From Aquabacterium sp. OR-4 (lineage in GTDB: Bacteria; Pseudomonadota; Gammaproteobacteria; Burkholderiales; Burkholderiaceae_C), in NCBI RefSeq assembly GCF_025290835.2, contig NZ_JAOCQD020000002.1, forward strand, positions 1,116,001-1,180,000: a stretch of 64,000 nt of DNA, in the 5' to 3' direction. Below, piece by piece: positions 7,526 through 16,568 of this stretch. The position numbers and the translations under genes were made by a program. Within the stretch, counting starts at the first letter, position 1. Each line of letters starts with the position of its first letter. The notes below the pieces were generated by a model, which made no database searches, was not told the DNA's origin, and saw only the letters and a program-made list of their open reading frames with translations.

Positions 7526-9574
7526 TCAGGCCAGGTTGATCAGGATGTTGCCGACCGAATCGACGGTGCCGACGCAGCCGGCCTCGATCAGCGTGGTCGA
7601 GTCCATCTCGGTGACGATGGCCGGGCCCGGGATCACGTCGCCGGCCAGCAGGCGCACGCGGTCATAGATCACCGCCGGCACCATCTGGCCATCGGCCCAC
7701 AGCGCGTGGTCGCGGATCTTGGCCCGGGCCACGTTGCCATCGCTGGCAGCCAGCCGAGGCGCAGGCAGCTCCAGCGCCGGGCCCAGGGCCACGGCGCGCA
7801 GGTTCACCAGCTCATGGGCGGTGTCCATGTTGAAGGTGAACAGGCGCCGGTGCTCGGCATCGAAACGCGCGGTGACACCGGCCAGGCCATCCTTGCGCAG
7901 CAGCGCGGGGTCGATGGCCAGCGGCACCTCGAAGGCCTGGCCCTCGTAGCGCACATCCAGCTCGAACTGGCTGCTGAGGTCAGCATCGGCAATGCCCTCG
8001 GCGCGCAGTTCGGCGCGGGTCTGCTCGGCCATGCCCTCCAGCAGGGCCAGCACCACCTCTTCGCTGGTCTCGGACACGCGCCTTGAGAAGCTGCGCGCGG
8101 TCTCGGTGCGCATGCGCGTGGTGGCATCGCCCAGCGCGCACAGCACGCCCGGCGACACCGGCGAGATCGCCGGCCACGAGCCCATCAGCCGGGCCACCGC
8201 GTTCACATGCAGCGGGCCGGCACCGCCGAAGCCCATCAGCGCGAAGTCGCGCGGGTCATAGCCCTGCTGAACCGAGATCATGCGCAGCGCGCCGAACATG
8301 TTCTCGTTGACGATGTCGATGATGCCGCGCGCCGCCTCCATCAGACCGATGCCCAGGGCGTCGGCAATGGTCTGCACGGCGCGTCGTGCGCCGTCGCGGT
8401 CGAGCTTGAAGCTGCCACCCAGCAGGTTCTCCGGCAGGTAGCCCAGCACCACGTTGGCATCGGTCACGGTGGGCTGGGTGCCGCCCTTCTGGTAGGCCAC
8501 CGGGCCGGGCACGGCGCCCGCCGATTGCGGGCCCACGCGCAGGGCCTTGGTCAGCTCGGGCACATAGGCGATCGAGCCGCCGCCCGCGCCCACCGTCTTC
8601 ACGTCCAGCGCCGAGGCGCGCACCGACAGGTGGGCCACCTCGGTGGTGCGCTGCCGGCGGGCATCGAGGTTCTCGATCAGTGCCACATCGGTGCTGGTGC
8701 CGCCCACATCCAGCGTCAGGATGTTCTTGATGCCAGCGTTGCGGCCGACCCAGATCGCGCCGGTGACGCCACCGGCCGGGCCCGACATCAGCAGGTTCAC
8801 CGGCTGCAGCTCGGACTTCTCGGACGACATCAGGCCACCGTCCGAGCGCAGCAGGCTCAGCGAGCCGGCCATGCCGGCGCCGCGCAGCCTGTCGCGCAGG
8901 TTGCGCACGTAGCGGCCCACCACCGGGCGCATGCTGGCGTTGGCCACGGTGGTCAGCGTGCGTTCGTACTCCTGCATCTCGGGCAGCACCTCGTGGCTCA
9001 GCGAAATGGGCACGTCGGGCATGATCTCGGCGGCCAGCTCGCCCACGCGCTGTTCGTGTGCGCCGTTCAGGTAGGCATTGATCAGGCTCACGGTCAGCGC
9101 CTGCACGCCGGCATCGCGCAGCTGCGTGAGCACGCGGCGGATCTGCATCTCGTTGACCGGACGCACCTCCTGCCCGTTGGCATCCATTCGACCGGCGATC
9201 TCCACCGTGTCCTGCAGCGCCGCCAACGGCTCGGGCTTGGGCCACACGATCCAACCCGCCAGGCCGCCCGGCACGAAGCTGCGCGCGATCTGCATGATCT
9301 GGCGGTAGCCCTCGGTGGTGACCAGGCCCACACGCGCGCCCTTGCCTTCCAGCACGGCATTGGTGGCCACCGTGGTGCCGTGCAGGAAGAACTCCACTTG
9401 CGCGGGGCTGATCTGCGCCTTGTCGCAGATCGCCTGCACCCCTTGCAGGATGCCCTCCGACGAGTCGTGCGGGGTCGACGGGGTCTTGTGGCGCCAGAAG
9501 CGCCCGTCAGCATCGTTGAACAGCAACAGGTCGGTGAACGTGCCACCCACATCCACACCCAGGCGATAGGCCAT
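7526..9574 (-). CDS. hyuA: Hydantoinase A / oxoprolinase family subunit
   Basis: 682 residues beginning MAYRLGVDVGGTFTDLLLF, whose GVDVGGTFTD is the N-terminal ATP phosphate-binding loop of HyuA. A second actin-fold loop, LTLDVGGTSTDVALI, lies near residue 290, and the FGGAGPLH motif of the family follows near 450. It is the ATP-dependent half of an ATP-driven cyclic-amide-opening enzyme with HyuB encoded 16 bp downstream. First gene of a three-gene minus-strand block (hyuA-hyuB-molybdenum hydroxylase) and divergent from the permease at 9813, so the 238-bp gap between them should hold both promoters. Acetone-carboxylase-like function is a less likely alternative because no third small subunit is encoded. 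Confidence 0.92.
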   Translation of the reverse strand: MAYRLGVDVGGTFTDLLLFNDADGRFWRHKTPSTPHDSSEGILQGVQAICDKAQISPAQVEFFLHGTTVATNAVLEGKGARVGLVTTEGYRQIMQIARSFVPGGLAGWIVWPKPEPLAALQDTVEIAGRMDANGQEVRPVNEMQIRRVLTQLRDAGVQALTVSLINAYLNGAHEQRVGELAAEIMPDVPISLSHEVLPEMQEYERTLTTVANASMRPVVGRYVRNLRDRLRGAGMAGSLSLLRSDGGLMSSEKSELQPVNLLMSGPAGGVTGAIWVGRNAGIKNILTLDVGGTSTDVALIENLDARRQRTTEVAHLSVRASALDVKTVGAGGGSIAYVPELTKALRVGPQSAGAVPGPVAYQKGGTQPTVTDANVVLGYLPENLLGGSFKLDRDGARRAVQTIADALGIGLMEAARGIIDIVNENMFGALRMISVQQGYDPRDFALMGFGGAGPLHVNAVARLMGSWPAISPVSPGVLCALGDATTRMRTETARSFSRRVSETSEEVVLALLEGMAEQTRAELRAEGIADADLSSQFELDVRYEGQAFEVPLAIDPALLRKDGLAGVTARFDAEHRRLFTFNMDTAHELVNLRAVALGPALELPAPRLAASDGNVARAKIRDHALWADGQMVPAVIYDRVRLLAGDVIPGPAIVTEMDSTTLIEAGCVGTVDSVGNILINLA

Positions 9575-9812
9575 CGAAGCACTCCGTCATGGCGCCCCGC
9601 AGGTCGGGGCATTGGCGGCATTGTTCGCAGCCGTCTGGTGCGCACCAAACCCGGGATGGGGTGTGTTCGCCAGGTGGCTGGCCCCGGGCCTGGGAGCCTG
9701 GTGGGGCAGTGATGGGCGCCTGTCCGGCATGCGAACAGGGCCGCGGCCCGTACCACCGCCACCGCCTCGCGGCCCCTACGCTGGCTGCTCGCAGAACGCT
9801 TTCGGAGAGACC

Positions 9813-11318
9813 ATGCCCGACCCCACCACGCCGCCCCAGGCGCCGGCGCGCGATGCCGGCCTCTGGAACGCGGACCTGGCGCCGACGCCCGCCGCGCAGC
9901 GCAACTGGACGGCCTACCACTACGTCACGCTGTGGATCGGCCTGGTCGTCTGCATCCCCGGCTACATGCTGGCCGCCGGGCTGATCGACCAGGGCTTCTC
10001 GGCCTGGCAGGCAGTGGGCCTGGTGCTGGCCGGCAACCTGGTGGTGCTGGTGCCGATGCTGCTCAACGGCCATGCGGGCGCCAAGTACGCCGTGCCCTTC
10101 GCGGTGCTGGTGCGCAGTTCGTTCGGCACCCAGGGCGCCAAGCTGCCGGCGCTGCTGCGTGCGCTGGTGGCCTGCGGCTGGTTCGGCATCCAGTGCTGGG
10201 TGGGGGGCAGCGCCATCTACGCCATCGGCAACATCGTCAGTGGCGGCGCCTTGGCCGGGGCCAGGCTGGGCTGGATCGGCATCGACGCCGGCCAGTTGGC
10301 TTGCTTCGTGCTGTTCTGGGCGCTGCACCTGTGGTTCATCGCCCGCGGGCCGGAATCGGTGCGGTGGATCGAGACGGTCACCGCACCCGTCAAGGTGCTG
10401 ATCGTGCTGGCCCTGCTGGCCTGGGCCTGGCACAAGGCCGACGGCTTCGGGCCGATGCTGGCCGCACCCTCGCAGTTTGACGCAGGCGGCAAGCGCGAAG
10501 GTCAGTTCTGGGCCGTGTTCTGGCCGGCCTTCACGGCCATGGCCGGGTACTGGTCGGGGCTGGCGATGAACATCCCCGATTTCACCCGCTTCGCCCGAAG
10601 CCAGCGCGACCAGGCCATCGGCCACGCCGTGGGCCTGCCGCTGCCGCAGGCCGGCCTGGCCTTCGTGGGCGTGGCGGTGACCTCGGCCACCGTCACGCTG
10701 TACGGTCAGGCGATCTGGGACCCGGTGGACCTGGCCGGCCGCATGGAAGGTCTGGCCGTGGCGGTGGGCCTGGCCATCATCACGCTGGACACGCTGTGCG
10801 TGAACCTGGCGGCCAATGTGGTGGGGCCGGCCTACGACTTCACGGCCATCTTTCCCCGCCGCCTGAACTTTGCGCGCGGCGGCTACCTCACCGCGGTGCT
10901 GGGCATCGCGATGATGCCGTGGAAGCTGATCGAGTCTTCAGGCGGCTACATCTTCACCTGGCTGATCGGCTACGGCGCCCTGCTCGGCCCGGTGCTGGGC
11001 ATCATGATTGCCGACTACTGGCTGCTGCGCCGCACGCGCATCGACGTGGCCGCGCTGTACGACGCCCAGGGGCCTTACGCCTATCGCCAGGGCTGGAACC
11101 CGGCCGCGCTGGGCGCCTTGTTGGCGGCGGTGCTGCCCCACGTGCCAGGGTTTCTGGCCACGGCCTTTCCGCAGGCCTTCGCGGGCGTGCCCGAGTTCTT
11201 CAAGCAGCTCTACCAGTACGCCTGGTTCAGCGGCCTGGCCATCGCGATCGTCGTCTACCTGCTGATGATGGCCGGCAGTGCCAGGCGCCCAGCGCAGGCA
11301 GCGTTGCCCTCGCGCTGA
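9813..11318 (+). CDS. NCS1 family nucleobase/hydantoin/allantoin permease
   Basis: 501 residues from ATG 9813, preceded by a CGGAGAGACC ribosome-binding site; a longer frame open to 9612 lacks one. The N-terminus NADLAPTPAAQRNWTAYHYV is characteristic of NCS1 transporters, and about twelve hydrophobic segments follow, including the helix with the NIPDFTRFARSQRDQAIGH motif typical of the family. NCS1 proteins import uracil, cytosine, hydantoins, allantoin or thiamine by H+ or Na+ symport in the inner membrane. Its position divergent from hyuAB suggests import of the cyclic ureide or imide that HyuAB opens. A -10-like TACGCT lies at 9777-9782. Confidence 0.92.
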   Translation: MPDPTTPPQAPARDAGLWNADLAPTPAAQRNWTAYHYVTLWIGLVVCIPGYMLAAGLIDQGFSAWQAVGLVLAGNLVVLVPMLLNGHAGAKYAVPFAVLVRSSFGTQGAKLPALLRALVACGWFGIQCWVGGSAIYAIGNIVSGGALAGARLGWIGIDAGQLACFVLFWALHLWFIARGPESVRWIETVTAPVKVLIVLALLAWAWHKADGFGPMLAAPSQFDAGGKREGQFWAVFWPAFTAMAGYWSGLAMNIPDFTRFARSQRDQAIGHAVGLPLPQAGLAFVGVAVTSATVTLYGQAIWDPVDLAGRMEGLAVAVGLAIITLDTLCVNLAANVVGPAYDFTAIFPRRLNFARGGYLTAVLGIAMMPWKLIESSGGYIFTWLIGYGALLGPVLGIMIADYWLLRRTRIDVAALYDAQGPYAYRQGWNPAALGALLAAVLPHVPGFLATAFPQAFAGVPEFFKQLYQYAWFSGLAIAIVVYLLMMAGSARRPAQAALPSR

Positions 11319-11417
11319 CAGCATGGGCACACCAGGCCGGTTGCGCCGTTGACCGCGGAGCGGGTCAACACCCGCGTCGCACAGGCGATCACCGCGGTCC
11401 ATGCCGCTGGGCCTGCA

Positions 11418-12041
11418 TCAGGCCAGGTAGGCCCAGGGGCGCAGTGCGCGGTCTCGCGCCTCGAAGGCGGCGATGCGCTCGCCCAGCTGCAGCGTCTGGC
11501 CGATGGGGTCGAGCCCGCTGACCAAGGCCTGGCGCTGTTCGTCGGGCATGCTGAAGCGGAACTGCGGCCCGTCCACCACGCTCAGCCGCTGATGCAGCAG
11601 GTCGACCGTGAGCTGGTGGTACTTCGGATCGGCCGCCACCACCTCGGCCAGGGCCTGCACCTGGGCCGCCGGCAGCAGCACCGGGGCCAGGCCGTTGCGC
11701 ACGCAGTTGGCCGCGAAGATGGCGCCGAAGCTGGGCGCCACGACGGCGCGCACGCCGTACTCCTTGAGCGCCCACACCGCATGCTCGCGCGAGGAACCGC
11801 AACCGAAGTTCTCACCGCCCAGCAGCACGCTGCTGCCGCGCTGGGCCGGCCGGTTGAGCACGAACTGCGGATCGGGCACGCGTGCCGCAGCGTCCAGGTA
11901 GCGCCACACCGCAAACAGGCCATCGGCCAGGCCGGTCTTGCCCACGGATGTCATCTCGCGCGAGGGGATGATGGCGTCGGTGTCGATGTTGGGCCGCAGC
12001 AGTGCCGCGGCCACGCCGGTGTGTTCGGTGAAAGGCGGCAT
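11418..12041 (-). CDS. LeuD-type (aconitase family) hydro-lyase, small subunit
   Basis: 207 residues, normal for LeuD. The swivel-domain motifs are intact: NIDTDAIIPSREM near residue 18 and the Ser/Arg block FGCGSSREHAVWAL near residue 80. It pairs with the LeuC-type subunit encoded 10 bp upstream to form a [4Fe-4S] hydratase. In leucine synthesis the pair isomerises isopropylmalate, but relatives hydrate maleate, citraconate or dimethylmaleate. Nothing else of leucine synthesis (leuA, leuB) is near, while a CoA transferase and a C-C lyase follow in the same operon. I therefore favour a catabolic hydratase acting on an alkyl-maleate such as citraconate. Last gene of the operon 11418-18199. 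Confidence 0.88.
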   Translation of the reverse strand: MPPFTEHTGVAAALLRPNIDTDAIIPSREMTSVGKTGLADGLFAVWRYLDAAARVPDPQFVLNRPAQRGSSVLLGGENFGCGSSREHAVWALKEYGVRAVVAPSFGAIFAANCVRNGLAPVLLPAAQVQALAEVVAADPKYHQLTVDLLHQRLSVVDGPQFRFSMPDEQRQALVSGLDPIGQTLQLGERIAAFEARDRALRPWAYLA

Positions 12042-12051
12042 GGCAGGTGGC

Positions 12052-13497
12052 TCAGGGTGTGCGCAGCAGCGCGCGGGGGTCGGCCAGGCATCCGGCGATG
12101 GCCGAGGCCGCCACCGTCACCGGGCTGGCCAGGTGGGTGCGCACGCCAGGGCCCTGGCGGCCCTCGAAGTTGCGGTTGGTGGTGCTGACCACGCGCTGCT
12201 GGCGGCCGAACTGCTCGCCACCGGCAAAAAAGCACATCGAGCAGCCGGGTTCGCGCCATTCGAAGCCGGCGTCCAGGAAGACCTGGTGCAGGCCCTCGGC
12301 CTCGGCCGCGCGCTTGACCGCACCGGAGCCCGGCACGCACAGCGCACGCACCCCGGGCGCCACGCGCCGGCCGCGCAGCAGCTCGGCAGCGGCGCGCAGA
12401 TCGGACAGGCGGCTGTTGGTGCATGAGCCGATGAAGGCCACGTCGATCGGCAGCCCGGCCAGGCGCTGGCCGGGCGTCAGGCCCATGTAATCCAGCGCCG
12501 TGGCCGCAGCCTGCGCCGCGGCCGCATCACGCGAGGACTCGGGAGCTGGCACCACGGCATCGATGGCCGACGCATGCTGCGGGCTGGTGCCCCAGGTCAA
12601 CATGGGCCCGAGCTGGTCCAGCGCCAGCCGGGACTCGGCATCGAAGGCCGCGCCCTCGTCGCTGTGCAGGCAACGCCAGGCTGCGACAGCCTGTGGCCAC
12701 AGCGCGCCCTGCGGTGCATGAGGACGACCGGCCAGGTAGTCGAAGGTGCAGTCATCGGGTGCGACCAGGCCTGTGAACGCCGAGAACTCCACCGCCATGT
12801 TGCACAGCGTCATGCGCGCTTCCATCGACAGCGCGCGCACCGCCTCGCCGGCAAACTCGACCACCGCGCCGCGTGCGCCCGAGGCACCGTCGCGCGCGAT
12901 CAGCGCCAGGATCATGTCCTTGGCGCCCACGCCGACGGGCAGTTGTCCGTCGAACCACACCCGCATCGAGCGTGGCCGTGTTGCGCGCAGTGTCTGCGTT
13001 GCCAGCGCATGCTCGGCCTCGGACGAGCCCACACCCCAGGCCAGTGCACCAAAGGCACCCTGGGTGCAGGTGTGGCTGTCGGGACATACGAGGCTCAGAC
13101 CCGGCAGCACGATGCCCTGCTCGGGCGAGACCACGTGCACGATGCCCTGGTCAGGGTCGTCCAGATCGAACAGACGGATGCCGTGTGCGCGCGTGGCCTC
13201 GCGTGTGGTGCGGATGAAGGCCTCGCCGCCCGGCATCAGGGTGCGGTCACCGCGCCCGGCGCGACCGGGCAGTGTGTCGACGATGTGGTCCAGCGTGGCA
13301 AAGGCCTGGCGCGGGCGGTGCACGGGGTGGCCGGCCTCGGCCAGCGACTGCAGGGCCACGCCGCCGGTGCGCTCATGCAAGAACACACGGTCGATGTGCA
13401 GCAGCGTTGCACCGTCGTCCAGCTCGGCGATTCGGTGCAAGGCCCACAGCTTGTCGAACAGCGACGAGGGCGCCAAGTCGGCGCGGCCCCGGCTCAT
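12052..13497 (-). CDS. LeuC-type (aconitase family) hydro-lyase, large subunit
   Basis: 481 residues. Aconitase-family landmarks are present: CPDSHTCTQGAFGALAWG (first cluster Cys region), GSCTNSRLSDLRAA and GCSMCFFAGG, so a [4Fe-4S] cluster should form. Cytoplasmic, partner of the LeuD-type gene downstream. Its start overlaps the stop of the CoA transferase gene by 4 nt (ATGA), showing translational coupling to a CoA-transfer step rather than to leucine genes. A second, divergent copy of this subunit lies at 58167-59609. Proposed role: reversible hydration of a cis-unsaturated dicarboxylate (citraconate or an alkylated homologue). True isopropylmalate isomerase activity cannot be excluded from sequence. 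Confidence 0.88.
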   Translation of the reverse strand: MSRGRADLAPSSLFDKLWALHRIAELDDGATLLHIDRVFLHERTGGVALQSLAEAGHPVHRPRQAFATLDHIVDTLPGRAGRGDRTLMPGGEAFIRTTREATRAHGIRLFDLDDPDQGIVHVVSPEQGIVLPGLSLVCPDSHTCTQGAFGALAWGVGSSEAEHALATQTLRATRPRSMRVWFDGQLPVGVGAKDMILALIARDGASGARGAVVEFAGEAVRALSMEARMTLCNMAVEFSAFTGLVAPDDCTFDYLAGRPHAPQGALWPQAVAAWRCLHSDEGAAFDAESRLALDQLGPMLTWGTSPQHASAIDAVVPAPESSRDAAAAQAAATALDYMGLTPGQRLAGLPIDVAFIGSCTNSRLSDLRAAAELLRGRRVAPGVRALCVPGSGAVKRAAEAEGLHQVFLDAGFEWREPGCSMCFFAGGEQFGRQQRVVSTTNRNFEGRQGPGVRTHLASPVTVAASAIAGCLADPRALLRTP

Positions 13498-14678
13498 GCG
13501 GTGAGCACCCCGCTGGCCACCAGCGCGTCGATCTCTGCCGCCTCCAGCCCGCCGGCCAGCAGACGCTGGCGGTTGTGCTGACCCACCGCCGGCAAACCGC
13601 TGCGCAGGCCGAAGCGCCGGCCATCCATCTCCAGCGGCAGCGCCGGCAGCCGCGTCGCCGTGCCATTGGGCAGCGTGACATCGAGCAGGCCACCGCCGGC
13701 ATTCAGGTGCGGGTCGTCGAACAGGTCCTGTGGCCGCGCGATGGGCGCAAAGGGCAGGCCCGTGGCCTCCAGCCGCGCCATCAGCGCCGCCTTGTTCAGC
13801 TCGGCGAAGCGCGCGCGGATCACCGGCAGCGTGCGCTCGCGCTGCTGCACGCGGCCGGTGTTGCGGGCCAGCGATTCATCGGCCAGGAACTCGGCGAAGC
13901 CGAAGTCCTCGCAGAACTTGCGCCATTGCGTGTCGCTCACCACTGCGGCGAACACGCGCTCGTCGTCGGCGGTCTCGAACACGTCGTACACCGCCCAGGC
14001 CGACTGGCGCACCGACATCGGCGGCGGCGCCTGGCCGGTGGCCGCGCACTGCGCCATGTGCTGGCCGACCAGGAACACCGTGGTCTCGTACAGCGAGGCG
14101 GTCACCGCCTGGCCGCGGCCGGTGGCATGGCGCTGGTGCAGCGCCGCCAGGATGCCGATGACGCAGAACATCGCGCCGGTGACGTCGATCACCGAGCTGC
14201 CGGCGCGCATGGGCCGGCCGGGCAAGCCGGTCATGTAGGCCAGGCCGCCCATCATTTGCGCCACCTCGTCGAGCGCAGTGCGGTGCTCATAGGGGCCGGA
14301 GAGAAAGCCCTTGGCCGAGCAGTAGATCAGGCGCGGGTTCAGCGCGGCCAGCGCGGCGGCGCCGAAGCCCAGCGCGTCCATCGCGCCGGGGCGGAAGTTC
14401 TCCAGCAGCACGTCGGCATCGGCCAGCAGGCGGTGCACGGCTTGGCGGCCGGCCTCCGACTTCAAGTCGATGGCCACGCTTTGCTTGTTGCGGTTGTACA
14501 TCGCAAAGTAGCCGGCACCGGCACCGGTGAGGCGGCGCGTGTTGTCGCCCTCCAGCGGCTCGACCTTGGTGACCTCGGCCCCCAGGTCGGCCAGGATCAG
14601 ACCGATGCTGGGCCCCATGACCATGTGCGTGAACTCGACGACTCGGACGCCGGCCAGCGGCAATGCGGAAGCACTCAT
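13494..14678 (-). CDS. CaiB/BaiF family (type III) CoA transferase
   Basis: 394 residues with the family's N-terminal CoA-binding region (GVRVVEFTHMVMGP, DLGAEVTKVEPLEGDNTRR), ENFRPGAMDALGFG, and a plausible catalytic Asp in HRTALDEVAQM near residue 145. Type III enzymes move CoA between carboxylic acids through an aspartyl-CoA anhydride. Start and stop overlap neighbours on both sides (ATGA with the LeuC-type gene, TGATG with the lyase gene), so it is part of a fixed assembly line. By analogy with succinyl-CoA:citramalate CoA-transferases it would activate the hydroxy diacid made by the LeuCD-like enzyme for cleavage by the lyase upstream. The acid specificity is inferred from context only. 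Confidence 0.9.
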   Translation of the reverse strand: MSASALPLAGVRVVEFTHMVMGPSIGLILADLGAEVTKVEPLEGDNTRRLTGAGAGYFAMYNRNKQSVAIDLKSEAGRQAVHRLLADADVLLENFRPGAMDALGFGAAALAALNPRLIYCSAKGFLSGPYEHRTALDEVAQMMGGLAYMTGLPGRPMRAGSSVIDVTGAMFCVIGILAALHQRHATGRGQAVTASLYETTVFLVGQHMAQCAATGQAPPPMSVRQSAWAVYDVFETADDERVFAAVVSDTQWRKFCEDFGFAEFLADESLARNTGRVQQRERTLPVIRARFAELNKAALMARLEATGLPFAPIARPQDLFDDPHLNAGGGLLDVTLPNGTATRLPALPLEMDGRRFGLRSGLPAVGQHNRQRLLAGGLEAAEIDALVASGVLTA

Positions 14679-15640
14679 CAGGAACCTTTGGAAGAGCCGG
14701 GAGACGCACTGGCCGGCTGGAAGCCCAGCGGCAGCCCGGCGAGCGGCACCATGCCGTACAGCGGCTCGGCGGGCAGCGCCTGCTGCAGCAGCGCGCGCTG
14801 CGCCAGCAGCGCGGCGTAGTCGATGCCGGTGCGCAGGCCCATGGCCTCGAGCATGAACACCAGGTCTTCGGTGACGATGTTGCCGCTGGCCCCTGGCGCG
14901 AACGGGCAGCCGCCCAGGCCGCCCAGCGACGCGTCGAAGGTGTTCAGCCCCACCTCAAGCGCAGCCACGGCATTGGCCAGGCCCAGGCCGCGCGTGTTGT
15001 GCAGATGGATGCCGGAGAGCTGGTGACGCCCCACCGCCGACCACAGCGCGCGAACCAGGCGGCGCACCTGCGCCGGGTTGGCGTAGCCGGTGGTATCGCT
15101 GAGCCCGACCTCGTGGCAACCAGCCTCCATCAGGGCCACGGCCAGCTCGAGCACGCGCTTTTCGGGCACCACCCCCTCCAGCGTGCAGCCGAAGGCAGTG
15201 GACAGGCTGCCCTCCAGGTGCGGGCGCTGGCCCTCGGGCAGCGCGTTCACCAGCTCGCCGATGCGGCGGATCTCGTCGAGCATCTGCGCATGGTTGCGGC
15301 GCACGTTGCGCAGGCTGTGGGTCTCGCTGACCGACAGCGGCACGGTGATCTTGTGCGCGCCGGCGGCCACCGCCGCCTGCGCGCCCTTGAAGTTGGGCAC
15401 CAGCACGGCCACCGTCAGGCCGGAGATGCCGCGGCCATGGGCCACCAGCTCGGCGGTGTCGGCCAGCTGCGGCAGCACGCTGGCCGGCACGAAGGAGCCC
15501 ACCTCCACCTCGGCAATGCCCGACGCGGCGGCGGCGCTGATCCAGGCCTTCTTGGCCGCCGTGGGCAGGATGGCCTGGATGCTCTGCAGGCCGTCGCGCG
15601 GGCCCACCTCGCTGATCAGAACGTCACGGTCGGCCCGCAT
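14678..15640 (-). CDS. HMG-CoA lyase family acyl-CoA C-C lyase
   Basis: 320 residues from ATG 15640, whose last bases overlap the stop of the upstream gene (TGATG); a longer frame to 15934 is antisense-like Arg/Ala-rich sequence and is rejected. Motifs of the DRE-TIM lyase group are complete: EVGPRDGLQ near residue 12, the metal-binding HLHNTRGLGLAN near 205, and GLGGCPFAPGASGN near 235 with the catalytic-loop Cys. The family cleaves 3-hydroxy-3-methylglutaryl-CoA to acetyl-CoA and acetoacetate, and related members cleave citramalyl-CoA to acetyl-CoA and pyruvate. Coupling to a CoA transferase and a hydratase favours a citramalyl-CoA-type substrate here. Confidence 0.9.
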   Translation of the reverse strand: MRADRDVLISEVGPRDGLQSIQAILPTAAKKAWISAAAASGIAEVEVGSFVPASVLPQLADTAELVAHGRGISGLTVAVLVPNFKGAQAAVAAGAHKITVPLSVSETHSLRNVRRNHAQMLDEIRRIGELVNALPEGQRPHLEGSLSTAFGCTLEGVVPEKRVLELAVALMEAGCHEVGLSDTTGYANPAQVRRLVRALWSAVGRHQLSGIHLHNTRGLGLANAVAALEVGLNTFDASLGGLGGCPFAPGASGNIVTEDLVFMLEAMGLRTGIDYAALLAQRALLQQALPAEPLYGMVPLAGLPLGFQPASASPGSSKGS

Positions 15641-16566
15641 CAGCGTGGCTCCTGTGCGGCGGCCAGCGCGACGATCTCGCCCGGCTGGGCGCACCACACG
15701 GCGTCGCTGGCGGCAATGTGCGCCAGCACGCGCTCGAGGTGGCGCATGCGGTGCGGCTGGCCCATCACCCAGGGGTGCAGCGACAGGCTCAGCAGCCGGC
15801 CGCCCTGCGCGCGGGCCTCGGCCAGCAGCAGCTCGAAGGCATCGATCACCTGGTCGGCCCACGAGGCCTCGGCATGCAGGTTGTCCAGCACCACAAAGCG
15901 GTCCTCGATCTCGGTGGCCAGCGGCAGGTTCCACAGCTCGCCCGCGGTGGTGTGAAAGCGGTAGGGCAGCTCGTCGTTGACCCAGTCGCAGAAGTAGTCG
16001 ATGCCGGCAGCCTTCAGCAGCTCGGGCGTGCGTGCGGTCTGCAGCTTGCCCGGGCTGAGCCAGCCGCGCACCGGCTGGCCGCTGCGCTGGCGCAGCAGCG
16101 CCAGCGAACGGGCGATCACCGCCTGCTCAGCCTCGGGCGGCACTGCGCCGGCATGCGGCGTGTCCATCGACCACGAGTGGCCCAGCCACTCGCCGCCATG
16201 CGCGAGCAGCGCGTCGGCCAGCGCGGGATAGCGATCAACCAGAGCGGCATTGACGGCAAAACTGGCCTGCAGGCGGGCCTCGCGCAGCGCCTGCAGCAGG
16301 CGGTAGATGCCGACGCGGTTGCCGTAGTCGCGCAGCGTGTAGTGGCGCAGGTCGGGGTACGGCATGGTCATCGAGCCCGGCAGCTTCAGCGCGGCGCCCG
16401 GGTTCATCGGGAAGTGCTGCACGCTGACATTGATCCACACCGCCAGCGGCTTGCCGCCGGGCCAGTGCAGCGGCGGCCGGTCGGTCAGCATCGACCAGGC
16501 ATAGCGGTCGTGGTCCATGCCGTGGCGGCGCATCGGATAGGCCAGGTGGCTGTCGTCGAGGGCCAT
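15640..16566 (-). CDS. Polysaccharide deacetylase-fold protein (PuuE/imidase-like) 1
   Basis: 308 residues from ATG 16566, 2 bp after the stop of the upstream paralogue. The NodB-like core is seen as PPLHWPGGKPLAVWINVSVQ, YTLRDYGNRVGIYRLLQAL, EWLGHSWSMDTP and LSLHPWVMGQPHRM. The usual second metal His of chitin-type deacetylases is not in its normal place, as in the cofactor-independent allantoinase PuuE and in cyclic imidases of this fold. With two isochorismatase-fold or PuuE-like genes in the same operon, hydrolysis of a cyclic imide or ureide ring is the best guess. Not secreted: no signal peptide, so sugar-polymer deacetylation is unlikely. Confidence 0.85.
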   Translation of the reverse strand: MALDDSHLAYPMRRHGMDHDRYAWSMLTDRPPLHWPGGKPLAVWINVSVQHFPMNPGAALKLPGSMTMPYPDLRHYTLRDYGNRVGIYRLLQALREARLQASFAVNAALVDRYPALADALLAHGGEWLGHSWSMDTPHAGAVPPEAEQAVIARSLALLRQRSGQPVRGWLSPGKLQTARTPELLKAAGIDYFCDWVNDELPYRFHTTAGELWNLPLATEIEDRFVVLDNLHAEASWADQVIDAFELLLAEARAQGGRLLSLSLHPWVMGQPHRMRHLERVLAHIAASDAVWCAQPGEIVALAAAQEPR

Positions 16567-16568
16567 GC

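Noticed and set aside
8207..9712. A 501-residue plus-strand frame opposite hyuA
   Set aside because: High G+C leaves long antisense frames open; this one is His/Arg/Gly rich and hyuA is on the other strand with full motifs.
11349..11368. Hairpin TTGACC / GGTCAA between the convergent NCS1 and LeuD-type genes as a terminator
   Set aside because: Only a 6-bp stem with an 8-base loop and no U-run; too weak to list as a feature.
11418..13497. Leucine biosynthesis isopropylmalate isomerase (leuCD)
   Set aside because: No leuA or leuB nearby, two different copies in one window, and coupling to CoA transferase and C-C lyase genes. A catabolic hydratase is the better reading, though not proved.
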